From Nitrospirota bacterium (GTDB taxonomy: Bacteria; Nitrospirota; Nitrospiria; Nitrospirales; UBA8639): 38,242 nucleotides of DNA. A program made the position numbers and the translations under genes. The notes under the pieces are model-generated. The model saw nothing but the letters and a program-made list of their open reading frames with translations, was not told the DNA's origin and made no database searches. Location: the NCBI GenBank assembly GCA_003695915.1, contig RFGF01000101.1, forward strand, positions 1 through 38,242. Direction: 5' to 3'. Position 1 is the stretch's first letter. The number at the start of each line of letters is the position of its first letter. Below, in pieces: positions 8,549 to 16,498 of the stretch.

Positions 8549-9226
8549 TTAGACTGAAATCGTCTCTCCTGCCATGCGGAGCTGCGAGATGGTTTTCGAG
8601 TAATCATTGCTGGTGAAGATGGCTGATCCAGAGACCAAGACGTCCGCTCCTGCTCGAACGATCGGGCCGGCCTTTGCGAGATTGACGCCGCCGTCTACTT
8701 CTAACAGCGCCTGCGAGTGAACATGATCCAGCATCCGACGGACACGGGCAATTTTATCGAGACAAGACTCGATGAAGGGTTGCCCGCCGAACCCGGGATT
8801 CACCGACATGACCAACACGATGTCCACCGAGGTCAAAATTTCTTCCAACGTGACCACTGACGTCGCCGGGTTGAGCGTGACGCCGGCTTTCATTCCATGT
8901 TCGTGAATGCGCTGAAGTGTGCGGTGAAGATGGGGACAGGTTTCGACATGGACAGTCAGATGGTTGGCGCCCGCCCGGGCAAACTCGCCGATCAATGCAT
9001 CGGGGTTCGTCACCATGAGATGGACATCCAAGGGCAAATCCGTTACGGATCGTAAAGCCTCCACAATGGGCGGGCCTGCCGTGAGATTGGGGACAAAATG
9101 CCCATCCATGACATCCACATGAATCCAGTCGGCCCCGGCGGCTTCAACCTGTTTGACGGCATCGGCGAGATGGCCAAAGTCTGCCGACAAGATCGAAGGA
9201 GCAATCAGCACCGGTCGCAGGCTCAT
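8549..9226 (-). CDS. rpe: Ribulose-phosphate 3-epimerase
   Basis: 225 residues, normal length. It interconverts D-ribulose-5-phosphate and D-xylulose-5-phosphate (pentose phosphate or Calvin cycle) in a TIM barrel. Visible motifs: APSILSADFGHL, DWIHVDVMDGHFVPN (metal His and Asp), LDVHLMV, MSVNPGFGGQ (phosphate loop) and LEVDGGV (second metal Asp). Its ATG overlaps the rsmB stop by 4 bp (ATGA). Confidence 0.97.
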   Translation of the reverse strand: MSLRPVLIAPSILSADFGHLADAVKQVEAAGADWIHVDVMDGHFVPNLTAGPPIVEALRSVTDLPLDVHLMVTNPDALIGEFARAGANHLTVHVETCPHLHRTLQRIHEHGMKAGVTLNPATSVVTLEEILTSVDIVLVMSVNPGFGGQPFIESCLDKIARVRRMLDHVHSQALLEVDGGVNLAKAGPIVRAGADVLVSGSAIFTSNDYSKTISQLRMAGETISV

Positions 9227-10638
9227 GATGGCTTTTCCTTTTGCAGGCGCGCGGCGAAAAATCCGTCCATATTCATGGCCAAACTGACGAAATACCCTTC
9301 GGGATCACACAACGCTTGCCCCGACGCTGGCAACCACGGTTCGACCGATTCCAATAGAAATTCCGGATGATCACGGAGAAAGCGCTCAATGAGTTCTCGG
9401 GTTTCTTCCGGCTCGATCGAGCAGGCACTATAGACCATGAGTCCACCAGGTCTCAAGAGCCGAGCGGCGCTGAGCAACAACTGATACTGGAGACGCTGTG
9501 CTCGCTGAATCGAGTCAGGGCTCTTGAACCATTTTCCTTCCGGATGGCGGCGAAGGACGCCGAACCCGGAGCAAGGTGCATCGATTAAGATGCGATCGAA
9601 GAGGTGCTCGAAAAGGCGTGAGCGTTCGGAATGATCTTCTGGAGAAAACCGGCCCGGCTCGGGGGTAAGAGCAAGATCACCGCAAACTTCGACGACATTG
9701 GTCACGCCCAGCCGTCGACAATTTTCCGCGAGTTTCCTCAATCGGCAAGCATCTCGGTCAACGGCTACAATAAGCCCTTGGTTGCGCATGAGTTGGGCCA
9801 TGTGCGTGGTTTTTCCCCCTGGCGCGGCACAGGCATCCAACACCCGATGGCCCGGCTGAACGTCGAGCAGGAGAGGAATGAGCTGAGCGGCTTCGTCTTC
9901 CGCATAGCACCAGCCCTCTTGCCAGACGTCGAGTTGGGACAGCGATCCGCAATGGTCGAGCGTAAGACCGACCGGACTGACGGCCGTTTCGTGCACACGA
10001 ATGCCTACATGAGCCAATCGCTTAGCGAGTGTCTCCCGCGTGCATCGCAACGTATTGGTTCGCAAGGTGATGGGAGGGATCTGAATCGTGTGGTCGCAAA
10101 GACGCGCGACAGTGGCAGGATCCTGACGAGAGAGCCATCGATCGACGATCCATTGGGGACAGGAGTAACGGATACTCAAGGCCGAACTCGGCTCCCCTTC
10201 GAGGTCGGGCCCCAAAGGGGGGGGCGTCCGGGCAAGTGCCCTCAGTACGGCGTTGACAAATCCCCGCCAATCTCGCCCACCGATTCGGCGCGCCATCGCC
10301 ACCGCCTCGAAGGTAGCTGCGGAATGAGGAATGCGATCCAAATAGAGCATTTGATAAGCCGCGAGGCGAAGAATCATGGCTACGACTAACGGAAGACGGG
10401 CCATCGGCCGATCAGCGACGTGATTGAGCCGCCAATCCAATGTGAGCAAGAATCGCAGGACGCCGTAAACCAATGCATGGACAAGGGCTCGGTCTTGGAC
10501 GGACAAGTTCGTGCGCTCGAGTTCTGCGTGGAGCACCTCATCGGCGGATTGTCGCCGTCGAAACACGGACATCAAAATCGACAAAGCTACCGATCGCGCC
10601 GTCTGCCGGGCTGGAAGTGATGCTACGCGAAGCGCCAT
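9223..10638 (-). CDS. rsmB: 16S rRNA (cytosine(967)-C(5))-methyltransferase RsmB
   Basis: 471 residues. A NusB-like RNA-binding domain (about 10-140) precedes a Rossmann methyltransferase domain. The SAM loop DACAAPGGKTTHMAQL is at 268-283. Both cysteines of the m5C family are present: C356 in DAPCSGFGV and the nucleophile-type C406 in YSACSIEPEE. It methylates C967 of 16S rRNA (E. coli numbering) during 30S maturation. It follows pdxA by 85 bp on the same strand and is coupled to rpe by a 4-bp overlap. The ribosome-binding site is weak (GGAAAA). Confidence 0.95.
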   Translation of the reverse strand: MALRVASLPARQTARSVALSILMSVFRRRQSADEVLHAELERTNLSVQDRALVHALVYGVLRFLLTLDWRLNHVADRPMARLPLVVAMILRLAAYQMLYLDRIPHSAATFEAVAMARRIGGRDWRGFVNAVLRALARTPPPLGPDLEGEPSSALSIRYSCPQWIVDRWLSRQDPATVARLCDHTIQIPPITLRTNTLRCTRETLAKRLAHVGIRVHETAVSPVGLTLDHCGSLSQLDVWQEGWCYAEDEAAQLIPLLLDVQPGHRVLDACAAPGGKTTHMAQLMRNQGLIVAVDRDACRLRKLAENCRRLGVTNVVEVCGDLALTPEPGRFSPEDHSERSRLFEHLFDRILIDAPCSGFGVLRRHPEGKWFKSPDSIQRAQRLQYQLLLSAARLLRPGGLMVYSACSIEPEETRELIERFLRDHPEFLLESVEPWLPASGQALCDPEGYFVSLAMNMDGFFAARLQKEKPS

Positions 10639-10723
10639 TTTTCCGTCGTTGGTGAAGCTCGAAAAGCTTGAGAAGTCTCTGCCAGGAGGTCGCCTCAGGA
10701 TCCCGAACCATGGGTCTGGTTGC

Positions 10724-11770
10724 TCAAGGGTTCATCGACGAACGGCGTTCCGCAGCCAGACGAGCCCCCAGCGCCATGGCTTCCAGGAGGCTAGCAGGAT
10801 CGGCTACTCCTTTCCCTGCAATGTCGTAGGCTGTACCATGATCCACGGAAGTCCGAATAATTGGGAGGCCCACCGTGAGATTGACACATCGGCCAAAGGC
10901 CACTGTTTTTAACGCAATGAGTCCTTGATCGTGATACATCGCAACAATCCCGTCGAACGCTCCGCGCACGGCCTTTCCGAACAACGTGTCCGCTGGCAAC
11001 GGGCCCGTACAATCAATCCCCTTGGCTTGGGCCTCCCGGACGGCTGGCACAATGTATCGTTCCTCTTCGTCACCGAAGAGTCCGTTTTCTCCAGCGTGTG
11101 GATTCAATCCAGCGACGCCGATGCGCGGATGCGTCAGTTTAAAGATATCACGCAATCCGGTCGAAGCCAATTCGATGGCCTCCACGATGGCGGTCGCCGA
11201 AAGCAGGTCGGGGAGTTTTCGAAGTGCGACATGCGTCGTGACGAACAAAACTTTAAGTCCACCCCCGACAATCATCATCCCGACACGTTTGGCCCCGGTA
11301 AGGTCTGCGAGCATTTCAGTATGTCCCGGATAGTCATAGCCGGCGAGTTGCATGGCTCGCTTATTGATCGGAGCGGTCACGATGGCATCGACTATCCCTG
11401 CCTGTGCCAGGCGCACGGCAGTGTGAATGCACTGAACCGCCGCTCGGCCGCCAGCTGCGCTGGGCTGCGCTGGAGGAATGGGTGGCAATGGCGCGTCAAA
11501 CGGATCGAGAATCGGGAGAGTCCTGGGTGCGGAGTTGAAGACATTCACTGTCAAATCCTGCTTGGTCAGAGGCCTGATGGTCAGCGAAGCGCCTTGTGCC
11601 AAGGCCGCTTGCTCCATGACGATACGGGACGCCAGCACGACGGGTCGGGCATAAGTCCAAATGGATTCAGTGCGCAAGGCCTTGATGATAATCTCGGGTC
11701 CAATCCCGGCAGGATCGCCCATGGTAATGGCGAGAATCGGAAGGCTGTCGCGTGAAAGATGCTGGGGCAT
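10724..11770 (-). CDS. pdxA: 4-hydroxythreonine-4-phosphate dehydrogenase
   Basis: 348 residues from the ATG at 11770. A longer in-frame start at 11869 would overlap larC and add an unrelated leader. PdxA oxidises 4-phosphohydroxy-L-threonine in the DXP-dependent vitamin B6 pathway. Seen: AITMGDPAGIGPEI at the N-terminus; the metal-binding histidines in YPGHTEM, TTHVALR and YHDQGL; and NPHAGENGLFGDEE. It starts 25 bp after larC and presumably shares its transcript. No other pdx gene is in the window. Confidence 0.96.
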   Translation of the reverse strand: MPQHLSRDSLPILAITMGDPAGIGPEIIIKALRTESIWTYARPVVLASRIVMEQAALAQGASLTIRPLTKQDLTVNVFNSAPRTLPILDPFDAPLPPIPPAQPSAAGGRAAVQCIHTAVRLAQAGIVDAIVTAPINKRAMQLAGYDYPGHTEMLADLTGAKRVGMMIVGGGLKVLFVTTHVALRKLPDLLSATAIVEAIELASTGLRDIFKLTHPRIGVAGLNPHAGENGLFGDEEERYIVPAVREAQAKGIDCTGPLPADTLFGKAVRGAFDGIVAMYHDQGLIALKTVAFGRCVNLTVGLPIIRTSVDHGTAYDIAGKGVADPASLLEAMALGARLAAERRSSMNP

Positions 11771-11795
11771 AGTCTGATACCGCGCTGGCGAGTGA

Positions 11796-13028
11796 TTATA
11801 ATTTTGATTTCGCCGATGAACGGCGTGCAGTGGGTTGTTCGAACCGTGAGCGCTGATGGTGCTTGGCAAAATTGTGCAAAGCTTCTTCCATGATCATGTG
11901 GAGCGGCTGGCCGGTTCGCTCGGCGATGGCTCGACAATCTTCATACTCGGGCATGGCCTTGCGGAATCCGTTGATCATAGCGGTTTTGATTCTGACCGAT
12001 CCGTTTCGTACGCGGACGGTGTCGATCCGCCGCGGCAGGACATACCGCCAGACCTCTTGCACACGGACTCCAAGGGTGGTGGACTCGCGAAACAAGACAT
12101 CAAGAAGGCTGTGGACCGAGGGTTGCGAAGCCAGCACAGTCACAACGGTTCCGGGTCGCCCCCATTTCATAATGACCGGTGTCAGGCACACGTCCAGGGC
12201 TCCTCGTGCGAAGAGCTGTTCGATCAGAAAGGGATAGGCTTGGGGATTGAGATCATCCACGTTGGTTTCGAGCTGCACGATGGGCTCGAGCGTTCCATAA
12301 CGAGATGCTCCCCGATATGAGCGAAATACGCGTAGGACATTGGGCCACCCTTCGGGATCGGCTGTCCCAGCTCCGTATCCGACGGCTGTCGGAGTAAGGG
12401 GAGGAAAGGCGCAGAACTCTCGGGTCAGTTGCGTCGCGATCCCTATCCCTGTCGGTGTCGTCAGCTCCAAACGCGGTCCCGAGGAAAAGACGGGCACCTC
12501 TTTCGCTAATTGTGCGACGGCCGGAGAGGGAACGGGAAGCGTACCATGAGCCGTCTGCACGGTTCCTGATCCGAGATTGATCGGGGTACAAGACACGGTC
12601 TTGACGTCAAGACTCTGACAACCGAGAAAGGCCCCAACAATATCCACGAGAGAGTCGATCACGCCAATTTCGTGGAAATGAACCTTATTCGGGCTTACGC
12701 CATGAATATGCCCCTCTGCCTCGGCGAGGCGGGAAAAGACGGCGAGCGAGTGGTGTTTTACATAGGACGATAAACGGCTTTGCGAAAGCAATCGTCGAAT
12801 GGCTGCAAACGAGAGCGGCTTTGTGAACCCTTCGCGGACCCGGATATCGACTTTTGTGGCCTGAATATTGCTACGCATGACTTTCTGCGCTTTGACGGTA
12901 TAGCCTTTCACGGGAAGTTGACGAAGCCCTTGCTTCAATTCCGTCAACGAGAGTCCACAATCAATGAGCGCGCCGAGGAACATGTCTCCGCTGATGCCCG
13001 AAAAACAATCAAGGTGAAGATGAGTCAC
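11796..13028 (-). CDS. larC: Nickel-pincer cofactor biosynthesis protein LarC
   Basis: 410 residues from a GTG at 13028, chosen because AAGGGGG lies just upstream and the protein then begins VTHLHLDCFSGISGDM, as LarC proteins do. The open frame reaches 13100 without family similarity. LarC inserts nickel, using CTP, into the thiolated pyridinium precursor to complete the pincer cofactor of lactate racemase and related LarA enzymes. Other markers are EAEGHIHGVSPNKVHFHEIG and the C-terminal regulatory-like domain from about 280. In some species larC is split into two frames by a programmed frameshift; here it is one continuous frame. larB is nearby; larA and larE are not in the window. Confidence 0.93.
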   Translation of the reverse strand: MTHLHLDCFSGISGDMFLGALIDCGLSLTELKQGLRQLPVKGYTVKAQKVMRSNIQATKVDIRVREGFTKPLSFAAIRRLLSQSRLSSYVKHHSLAVFSRLAEAEGHIHGVSPNKVHFHEIGVIDSLVDIVGAFLGCQSLDVKTVSCTPINLGSGTVQTAHGTLPVPSPAVAQLAKEVPVFSSGPRLELTTPTGIGIATQLTREFCAFPPLTPTAVGYGAGTADPEGWPNVLRVFRSYRGASRYGTLEPIVQLETNVDDLNPQAYPFLIEQLFARGALDVCLTPVIMKWGRPGTVVTVLASQPSVHSLLDVLFRESTTLGVRVQEVWRYVLPRRIDTVRVRNGSVRIKTAMINGFRKAMPEYEDCRAIAERTGQPLHMIMEEALHNFAKHHQRSRFEQPTARRSSAKSKL

Positions 13029-13083
13029 CCCATCCCCCTTGCGTTGATTTCCGACTTCACGTGTATGGTCGACATGCTGGCCT

Positions 13084-13092
13084 ATCATACCA
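13084..13092 (-). promoter_or_regulatory. Possible extended -10 promoter for larC operon
   Basis: On the minus strand TGG-TATGAT (TATGAT at 13089-13084, preceded by TGG at 13092-13090) gives an extended -10 with 5/6 match. No convincing -35 lies at 16-18 bp. The transcript would start near 13077, about 50 nt ahead of the larC GTG. Confidence 0.4.
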
Positions 13093-13124
13093 GAGGTCAA
13101 TCAATGGGGAAACGAACCCGGTCG

Positions 13125-13153
13125 TTGACGAGGCCGAAAGGCTATGGTATCCG
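13125..13153 (+). promoter_or_regulatory. Possible promoter for the exported acidic protein gene
   Basis: TTGACG (13125-13130, 5/6), a 17-bp spacer, then TATCCG (13148-13153) with a TGG extended -10 element. The start would be near 13160, about 76 nt before the ATG at 13236. It is divergent from the larC promoter. Confidence 0.35.
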
Positions 13154-13235
13154 AGCTCGTTTGCCTGAAGTGGATGGGCGGTTCTTGTGCGATCATGTAC
13201 GTTCAACCGGTATCCCGAAGAAACGAGGTGGTTTC

Positions 13236-14078
13236 ATGAAGCGGTGTCCAATCCGAGCAATCGTCATCATCTGCGTGGTCGTCATGGGTATGAGCATCGT
13301 GGCCGAAGGGAAGCGGCGACGATCGGCTCCCCCTCCCATCACTATTATCGATGTGCGCACTGATCCAGATCCATTTCCCGTTGGAAATGGGATGCTGACG
13401 TTCACCGTGATGGTCAAATTGCCCAGCTCGGTTGAAGAAGATCACGTGCTGGAAGTATCGTCGTTGGTGACGTCGCCATCGAAACGCTCGATGCGCTTTC
13501 TCTTCGAGCGCATGCCGGTTCACGCCGTTTCCGCCGATGGGGGACAGCGCATCGTTCGAGTCGTTCTCTCATGGGATGGGAAAGATCAAACACAACAGTA
13601 TGTAACGCCAGGAACCTATCATTACGACATTCGCGCAAAACTGATGGAAGACCGCGGGTATGGATACCAAATGGTATTGATCTCTCGGCATGCACGGGGG
13701 ACCCTAGAGGTGGTCAATGCTCCGGATCGGGATGGGCTTCCTCGTCAGGGCTTCGAACCGTTCGACGCGGAAGATGAACCGCCCCTGGAGAATCTGACGG
13801 AAGAAGAAGCCCTCGAAGAAGATCAAGCAGATCGTTCCGACCGCGATACATCTTTACCGCTTCTCCTCCATTCCGAATCGACCGAGAGGAGTGGGGCCGC
13901 CCCGACATTGGTGGAGCCTCGACCAGCTTCCCCCATTCCGTCGTCATCGGGGGAGAGTCTGGGATTCTCCGAGCAGGTTGATCCGGTGCGCGAGGCAGCC
14001 GGCTCCGAATCCATTGTCGATATTGACGACCCCGATGCCGCTCGAACAGGCGTTGAGCATAGTGAGCAAGGGCGCTAA
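13236..14078 (+). CDS. Exported acidic protein of unknown function, 3' end antisense to larB
   Basis: 280 residues from ATG 13236, which follows GAGGTG; the frame is open further upstream without coding character. Residues 1-25 form a signal peptide (MKRC, then a hydrophobic core ending VAEGK). Residues 35-155 contain alternating beta-type stretches (TVMVKLPSSV, RIVRVVLSWDG, PGTYHYDIRAKL) suggesting an Ig-like or beta-sandwich domain. From about 165 the chain is low-complexity and rich in Glu, Asp, Ser and Pro, probably disordered. No family recognised. Its last 135 bp overlap the 3' end of larB on the other strand. It separates larC from larB. Confidence 0.6.
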   Translation: MKRCPIRAIVIICVVVMGMSIVAEGKRRRSAPPPITIIDVRTDPDPFPVGNGMLTFTVMVKLPSSVEEDHVLEVSSLVTSPSKRSMRFLFERMPVHAVSADGGQRIVRVVLSWDGKDQTQQYVTPGTYHYDIRAKLMEDRGYGYQMVLISRHARGTLEVVNAPDRDGLPRQGFEPFDAEDEPPLENLTEEEALEEDQADRSDRDTSLPLLLHSESTERSGAAPTLVEPRPASPIPSSSGESLGFSEQVDPVREAAGSESIVDIDDPDAARTGVEHSEQGR

Positions 14079-14717
14079 GCCACCGAAGTGAGCTCCATAC
14101 CCTTGACTGGTGGGAACCGCGACGATCGGTCGATCGATGAGACCCCCGACGACACTGGGAAGTACCCCGTCCATGCCGGCAACGACTATCACTACGCGGG
14201 CGGCATGAAGGTGTTCCTGCCGATCGAGCAGGCGATGAAGCCCCGCGACGCCCACATCGTAAAACGTCTGGACACGACTGCCCATGATCTCAGCGGTGAC
14301 TTTCGCCTCTTCCGCCACCGGAATATCCGAGGTGCCAGCGGTCAAGACGACGATGTTTCCAATCGCGGAGTCCGTCGATGACAGTTTGGGGACGGCCACG
14401 ATTCGTCCGGCCTCATGATAGACGGCACGACGGCTTACCCGTTTGAGTGCATGCGCGACATCCGGCTGAACGCGAGTGGCCAGTAGGGCGTTCCCTGTTT
14501 TTAATAATTCCCGAGCGATTCGTATGATTTGATGTTTGGTTTTCCCCTCGCAGAAGATGACCTCAGGAAATCCTTGTCGGATAGCGCGATGGTGATCCAA
14601 CGAGGCAAATCCTAAGTTTTGATAGGGAAGCAGGCGAAATTTTTGGAGCGCTTGGGATACAGACAGTCGCCCTTTGCGCACATTCTCCAATAGCGTTTGG
14701 AGCTGGTCTCGATCCAT
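13944..14717 (-). CDS. larB: Nickel-pincer cofactor biosynthesis protein LarB
   Basis: 257 residues, usual length. LarB carboxylates nicotinic acid adenine dinucleotide and hydrolyses the AMP, the first step to the nickel-pincer cofactor. It belongs to the PurE/AIR-carboxylase superfamily: FCEGKTKHQI near residue 55, then VLTAGTSDIPVAEEA, GMDGVLPSVVGGL, AVPTSQGYGA and the terminal NIDNGFGAG. AAAGGA lies about 12 bp upstream of the ATG. It follows gpsA by 64 bp on the same strand. Confidence 0.95.
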   Translation of the reverse strand: MDRDQLQTLLENVRKGRLSVSQALQKFRLLPYQNLGFASLDHHRAIRQGFPEVIFCEGKTKHQIIRIARELLKTGNALLATRVQPDVAHALKRVSRRAVYHEAGRIVAVPKLSSTDSAIGNIVVLTAGTSDIPVAEEAKVTAEIMGSRVQTFYDVGVAGLHRLLDRQEHLHAARVVIVVAGMDGVLPSVVGGLIDRPIVAVPTSQGYGAHFGGLAPLLTMLNACSSGIGVVNIDNGFGAGCLAHRINLLGESQTLPR

Positions 14718-14781
14718 TCGCGCGATCGTTCCTTTCGTTATGTCATGGCATAGAGGAACGAGGTCTCCTCATGCGCACCTG

Positions 14782-15831
14782 TCAGTGATCGGCGCTAGGA
14801 CGTGCAAGGACGGGGTCCAATTCCGACCGTGCTGCGCGGGTCATTAATTGACTGACGGCGTCGCGAGGATTCCTCCCGTTGAAGAGGACATCGTACACGC
14901 TTTGCACAATGGGCATGTCGATCCCGTATCGGCGTGCGAGACCGACGGCAGCCCGGGTCGTTCGGATGCCTTCGGCCACGGTATGGGTTTCGGCGAGGAT
15001 GCGATCGAGGGATGCGCCACATCCGAGTTGAAAGCCCACCGTATAGTTTCGACTCAGGGGGCCGGTGCACGTCAGCACGAGGTCGCCTAGGCCGGAAAGG
15101 CCGTACAAAGTGGCGACATGTGCCCCCATCGCCGACCCCAAGCGGATCATTTCAGCCAGTCCGCGAGTGATAAGCGCGGCGCGGGCATTAAAGCCCAATT
15201 GCAGGCCGTCGACGATGCCCGACGCAATCGCCATGACGTTTTTGAGGGCCCCACCAATTTGAGCTCCAATGAGATCGGTGCCGCCATAGATCCGGAATGT
15301 CGGGGTCATCAACAGCTGTTGGAGCTGCTCGACTAATTGCGCATTGCGTCCGGCCAGGAGAACGGTCGTGGGTTTATCTTGGCTGACCTCTGCGGCAAAG
15401 CTGGGTCCTGAGAGGACAAGAAGCCATGAATGCCAATACGACGGCAAGAGGGCATCGACGACGTCGGACATGAGACGCAAAGATTCATCTTCGATGCCTT
15501 TTGTGGCGATAACGATCGGCATGGGAGAAGGTAGCGAGGGGGCAAGCTGCAGCAGCAACGTATGGAAAACATGAGAGGGAGAAGCGAGAATAAGGGCTTG
15601 TGCGCCATGAACGGCTTCGTCCAAGCGCGACGTTGCGTAGAGAGAAGACGGTAAGCTGACTCCTTTGAGATAAAACGAATTTTCACGGCTGGCATTGATC
15701 GTGTGGGCCACATCCGGTTCGTAGGCCCACAGCCGCACGGCATATCCTTGATGAGCGATCAGGCGGGCAAGCGCCGTTCCCCAGGCTCCGGCACCGATGA
15801 TTGCAATGGTATGGATGCGATCAGCGGTCAT
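14782..15831 (-). CDS. gpsA: Glycerol-3-phosphate dehydrogenase [NAD(P)+]
   Basis: 349 residues. It reduces dihydroxyacetone phosphate to sn-glycerol-3-phosphate, the phospholipid backbone precursor. IIGAGAWGTALA (about 10-21) is the dinucleotide-binding loop. ATKGIED, LSGPSFAAEV, GGALKNVMAIASG (catalytic Lys) and YGLSGLGDLVLTCTG are also present. A strong promoter lies about 155 bp upstream. The leader holds a hairpin and a short ORF whose TGA overlaps the gpsA ATG (ATGA). Confidence 0.97.
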   Translation of the reverse strand: MTADRIHTIAIIGAGAWGTALARLIAHQGYAVRLWAYEPDVAHTINASRENSFYLKGVSLPSSLYATSRLDEAVHGAQALILASPSHVFHTLLLQLAPSLPSPMPIVIATKGIEDESLRLMSDVVDALLPSYWHSWLLVLSGPSFAAEVSQDKPTTVLLAGRNAQLVEQLQQLLMTPTFRIYGGTDLIGAQIGGALKNVMAIASGIVDGLQLGFNARAALITRGLAEMIRLGSAMGAHVATLYGLSGLGDLVLTCTGPLSRNYTVGFQLGCGASLDRILAETHTVAEGIRTTRAAVGLARRYGIDMPIVQSVYDVLFNGRNPRDAVSQLMTRAARSELDPVLARPSADH

Positions 15832-15914
15832 GGATCCATTCGTCGGCCGAGCAGGAGGCCCATCCCGAGCAGCGACGTAAGATGGAGGAGAACGGAAACG
15901 TAAACATGGGTCAT
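15828..15914 (-). CDS. Candidate 28-residue membrane micropeptide overlapping gpsA
   Basis: A 28-codon ORF (ATG 15912-15914 on the minus strand; TGA at 15828-15830) sits in the gpsA leader and overlaps the gpsA start by 4 bp. Codons 3-23 encode a hydrophobic helix (VYVSVLLHLTSLLGMGLLLG), followed by RRMDP, the layout of a single-pass membrane micropeptide with cytoplasmic positive end. The frame is also open upstream to about 15962, so a longer form from a TTG at 15938 is possible. There is no well-spaced Shine-Dalgarno. It may be a real peptide, a coupling leader, or chance. Confidence 0.35.
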   Translation of the reverse strand: MTHVYVSVLLHLTSLLGMGLLLGRRMDP

Positions 15915-15946
15915 CTCTTCGTTAAGAAATCTTGGCAATTTGGCTC

Positions 15947-15967
15947 GGTAGCCGGCCGATGGCTACC
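15947..15967 (-). promoter_or_regulatory. Hairpin in the gpsA leader
   Basis: Perfect 7-bp arms GGTAGCC/GGCTACC enclose a 7-nt loop, about 20 nt after the predicted transcription start. No T-run follows on either strand, so it is not a plain terminator. It may stabilise the 5' end of the message or be a regulator site. Confidence 0.4.
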
Positions 15968-15992
15968 CCTTGCGACCGGTTGACCAGATTGA

Positions 15993-16020
15993 AAGTATAA
16001 GGACGTCTCTGTTGCTGTCA
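15993..16020 (-). promoter_or_regulatory. Strong sigma-70 promoter for gpsA-larB
   Basis: On the minus strand: TTGACA (16020-16015, perfect), a 16-bp spacer and TATACT (15998-15993, 5/6). Start near 15986, giving a leader of about 155 nt to gpsA. The best-matching minus-strand promoter in the window. Confidence 0.7.
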
Positions 16021-16138
16021 ATGTGGAGTCGTTTTTTCATGGACCGTCAGCGCCCTATGCGCGCTCGTCAGGATGGTTGTCATGCATTATCGAATATAAG
16101 CAAAATATATACTGACGACTTTGCGAGGAGCGAAGAAG

Positions 16139-16483
16139 ATGGTCGTGACATGTCCAACATGCTCAGCCTCCCTTCCAAAAGAGGGAAAATTTTGCCCAAA
16201 TTGCGGAACGCGAATTCAAAGGCTGTCTGAAGACTCGCAACCTCCGGAGGCGCTGAACGTCAGAATTTTGTATCTCATGGTGGGACTGCTGCTGTTGGCC
16301 GTATTGTTCCCGCCGTGGGAGTCTCCGCCAGAAGCCCCACCTGAATTTTTAGGCTTTCATTTCATCCTCTCGCCGCCTGTCTCCGGCGCGATCGTCAGTC
16401 GAGTGCTCCAGACCGTTCAACTCGTCACGATTGCCATCGCAGGCCTCTACCTGTCATGGTTGTTTCGGGAGAAATCGACGTAA
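16139..16483 (+). CDS. Small zinc-ribbon membrane protein
   Basis: 114 residues from ATG 16139, set by GAGGAG eight bases upstream. An N-terminal zinc ribbon (CPTCSASLPKEGKFCPNCG, two CxxC pairs) is followed by two hydrophobic segments: ILYLMVGLLLLAVLF at about 42-56 and a C-terminal one at about 88-108. Such proteins are widespread and of unknown function. It converges with the next gene, with 15 bp between stops. Confidence 0.7.
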   Translation: MVVTCPTCSASLPKEGKFCPNCGTRIQRLSEDSQPPEALNVRILYLMVGLLLLAVLFPPWESPPEAPPEFLGFHFILSPPVSGAIVSRVLQTVQLVTIAIAGLYLSWLFREKST

Positions 16484-16498
16484 ACAAACAGAACGGTA

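Noticed and set aside
9631-10389. 252-codon plus-strand ORF
   Set aside because: Antisense shadow of rsmB.
10925-11755. 276-codon plus-strand ORF
   Set aside because: Antisense to pdxA, which has all its metal-binding motifs.
12780-13235. N-terminal extension of the exported acidic protein gene
   Set aside because: The frame is open but antisense to larC and would bury the signal peptide; ATG 13236 has a proper Shine-Dalgarno and starts exactly at the signal sequence.
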